Source: Sclerotinia nivalis
Lineage: Eukaryota; Ascomycota; Leotiomycetes; Helotiales; Sclerotiniaceae
Assembly: GCA_029531795.1 (NCBI GenBank)
Contig: JAPEIS010000010.1
Coordinates: forward strand, 2,046,001 to 2,110,000
DNA: 64,000 bases
Direction of reading: 5' to 3'
In this document: one piece after another, positions 61,658-64,000 of the stretch
Layout: each line of letters starts with the position of its first letter
Position numbering within the stretch: position 1 is the stretch's first letter
Made by a program: the position numbers and the translations under genes
Notes under the pieces: model-generated
What the model was told of the DNA's origin: nothing
Database searches by the model: none
What the model saw: only the letters and a program-made list of their open reading frames with translations

Positions 61658-61940
61658 CTATAATATACGTAGATAAACAATAAACAAAAACTCTATCATC
61701 AAAACATATAACAATATAAATCTATATTCAAATATAATGTGAAATAGTAGTATTATATTTAAATTTGATTCATCAATCTTAATCAGTTTTGGCCACAAAA
61801 TCATAGCAAAAGAATAACCGAAGTATATCAGCCGGGACCGCTCTAGCTTGGGGTAAAAAGCTGGATTTTTTGAAGGGCTAGATTCCATCGGTGTTGGGAA
61901 ATTTGGCCGTTAGATGGCTTGAGTATAAGAACTTACAGCC
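61658..61940 (-). pseudogene. Diverged paralogue of the small 56.55-kb membrane-protein gene
   Basis: The minus strand reads GTAAGTTCTTATACTCAAGC at 61936-61917, matching the first intron start of the 56.9-kb gene (GTAAGTTCTTATCTTCAGGC) at 17 of 20 positions. About 80 nt later comes a frame with FYPKLERSRLIYFGYSFAMI and KIDESNLNIILLFHII, aligning with FHKMERPPLYLIAVSHLIL and DEESAKSLLDCHICSS of the other gene. No start codon is in the equivalent place (ATCATGTC is replaced by ATCACCAGGCT) and the body is very AT-rich with frequent A/T third positions. A decayed copy is likelier than an active gene, but a start at MESSPSKNP (61888) would keep a 76-aa frame. Confidence 0.45.
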
Positions 61941-64000
61941 TGGTGATAATATAAGGGATATAAAATCTTCGAAAAGAAAAGATGAGACATGTATATATAT
62001 TTGTGCAAAGCAGTGATGTATACATATCATGTTGAACGGAGTTGGTCACATGATACGACACTAGGCCACACTTGAATAGCCGGAATAGCTCCAGATAAAT
62101 TACTCCCATTCCATTCAACTCTTGACAGAATGCCATGTGGATCATATCATTAGGGCCATGTGCTTGATATATACCTAGTAGCAAGTCGATTTGCTAGACA
62201 AATGGGCGCATATATATGGGCTATGGTCGGTCATTCTATCACACACAACAAATTTCGAAGAATAAAATTTCTTCGAAATACGACCAGTTCTTCCCTTTAT
62301 TTAATAAAGAAATACTCCCAAAATCCATTCCAATTGTTCCCAAATGAATCGGCTCAGTAGTTGTTGTGATACTGTCGTCGCTACTCAAAACACGAAACTT
62401 ACACGAAAATTCGTGTAAAAACTCTTTCCAACTTCCTTCAACTCTTTTTCTTATTGAGTGTATAAGGTTCTGATAGATTTATTAAATCTAATAATGGACT
62501 TTTCGATGAAAGGATCTTTTGGATTATCTCCTGAACCTACTTCCCCACGAGTAATAATAATACTAAGCTCTCCAATATCCAGTTCCTTTATCATAAATCC
62601 AATCCCCTTATCCAGAAACCCCTTCACAATACAAAAATCATCTAATCTTTTGAATCCCATTCCAACCCAATCCTTCAATTCGCAAAGGCAACTAGATATT
62701 CTCAATTCAGATGATCCCGTCCGATCCTCTAACAAATCTATCCCCTTCAAAATTAATAACAAACGACGCCGACAATCAATCAATTCCGGAATCAAGTCAT
62801 CATCTGCTAAACAAGTGATTGAAAGAACTAGAGATCTTCTAGTTCTAACAACATCATTAGAGAAATCCTTCGAAGAATAATCTAAGGTTCTAAATCTAAT
62901 CAAAATCTTCAGAGAATATCTTGAAAAAGGGAAACTTTCTAAGGCTTCCAATATCATTACTTTTCAAATCAACCATCTCAAAACCGTCACCAGAAAAATC
63001 GAAATACAAGCAAACCATTCAGTCGATCTCTTTAATCAATCTACTCCTTTTATTATTAGAAAAAAACCTTTTGTACCCAACAATACTAACTATACTTCAA
63101 CTGTAAAAGCCAACGAATGAAATATCATCTCCAAAGGCAAAATCAATAAACAAAATCCTCCAGAAAAATCACAAAAGAAGGAAAATGGTTCAAACAAATA
63201 TTTAATCCTTATCAATCCTTTTATTCCCAATCCAGATTCCTTTTTTCCTCTTATAATAAGAAACCAAATGAACGAAGTATTCATGAAAACCAGAATCAAA
63301 GATTCCATTATTTCAGTTATTACTATTTCCGTTAATAACAATATCATTATAACTATTAATGTTACGATCACGCAACAGTTTCGTCAAAACAAGAAACCTA
63401 GACGGAGGCGTTCTCATTTCGAATCATCAGCGTAGGAACGTCATCGATCAGTTTGGAATGTTTAGTAAACAAGCTTCTTTGTATTGCTTATGAAAGGACA
63501 GGAATGATGGCGAACTATAGGCGTTCTGATATCTCTTTATTGATTGAACTTAAAAGTAATAGTTTATTCATGATTAGAAAGGGTAATGAAAAGTTTGGCT
63601 ACGGTTTTACGACTAATTGATTCTTTGCCTATGTGATCTTAACAATTAATGATTTATTCACCTTTCAATTCCTTTTGGAAAAGATATCAATTTGGAATTA
63701 GTTCTTAAAATTCAAAAGGATTCAAAAAGATCAAACCTAGCACAAAATGATTATTTACAAAATTCCTATAAAAGAATTCTCAAGACCTAAAGGCATGGAT
63801 CTTATCAAAGATAAAATCAAGATTTTCAATACTGATCTTTCCTTAATAGGAACTTTTTATTGACTTACTTCAATAATCAAACAATCGATTTAGAAAAAAA
63901 AAACAATAGTTATTGTTTTTGCTACTGAAAGAAAAGCTAAATTAGTTATCCGAAAAAGATTATATATCGTAGGGATCAATATAAGAGTAGAAAAATTCTA
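61941..64000. other. AT-rich right end with open frames but no clear gene
   Basis: AT-rich DNA. Opposed open frames at 62451-62957 (minus, 168 codons) and 62458-62880 (plus, 140 codons) overlap. Neither has a recognisable domain, and I cannot tell which, if either, is coding. A long minus frame at 63371-63090 is Ile/Leu-rich and probably compositional. The region may be an AT isochore with RIP-like decay. No transposon ends are recognised. Confidence 0.4.

Overview
This window is nuclear DNA from a filamentous ascomycete. It has genes split by short introns (about 50-140 nt, GTAAGT/GTATGT-type donors, CTAAC-like branch points), a fungal-type SNF1 kinase, a fungal Med1, a Zn2Cys6 regulator, and AT-rich intergenic DNA full of microsatellites. 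The proteins look like those of Leotiomycetes (Botrytis/Sclerotinia-like). That placement is by impression, because I could not run a search.

Left half (1-37 kb) is mostly conserved genes. They are: a p24 cargo receptor (Erv25, minus) sharing a 256-bp divergent promoter with the U1 snRNP protein U1-C (plus); a 5.9-kb gene-poor stretch; cytosolic glutamine synthetase; a probable mitochondrial conserved fungal protein; the SNF1/AMPK catalytic subunit; a 2.2-kb low-complexity stretch with a 168-bp heptanucleotide array; Mediator subunit Med1; a large mostly disordered protein rebuilt from three exons; a membrane-anchored type-B carboxylesterase/lipase; a small secreted wall-like protein; a Ser/Pro-rich unknown; and a small RRM-like protein.

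Right half (37-64 kb) is accessory in character. It holds a 249-bp hAT-like MITE with perfect 8-bp target duplications, a frameshifted FAD-linked (BBE-like) oxidase pseudogene next to an intact RidA-family gene, a relic of a protein kinase, a broken or oddly spliced histidine-phosphatase-like gene, a four-TM MARVEL-like protein, an LTR-retroelement remnant, a Zn2Cys6 regulator, a multi-exon DUF6536-like membrane-protein pseudogene, a secreted protein with an RRR site, and AT-rich DNA to the right end.

Most interesting new items: (i) a 6-nt internal microexon in the U1-C gene whose skipping keeps the frame and the zinc-finger spacing; (ii) a small three-exon gene (82 aa) at 56.55-56.93 kb with a diverged paralogue at 61.66-61.94 kb that also shares intron sequence, possibly an undescribed small membrane-protein family; (iii) the exactly delimited hAT MITE; (iv) a perfect 58-bp tandem duplication covering the last codons and the stop of the carboxylesterase gene. 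Exon boundaries were rebuilt by hand from splice signals, phase and protein similarity recalled from the families.
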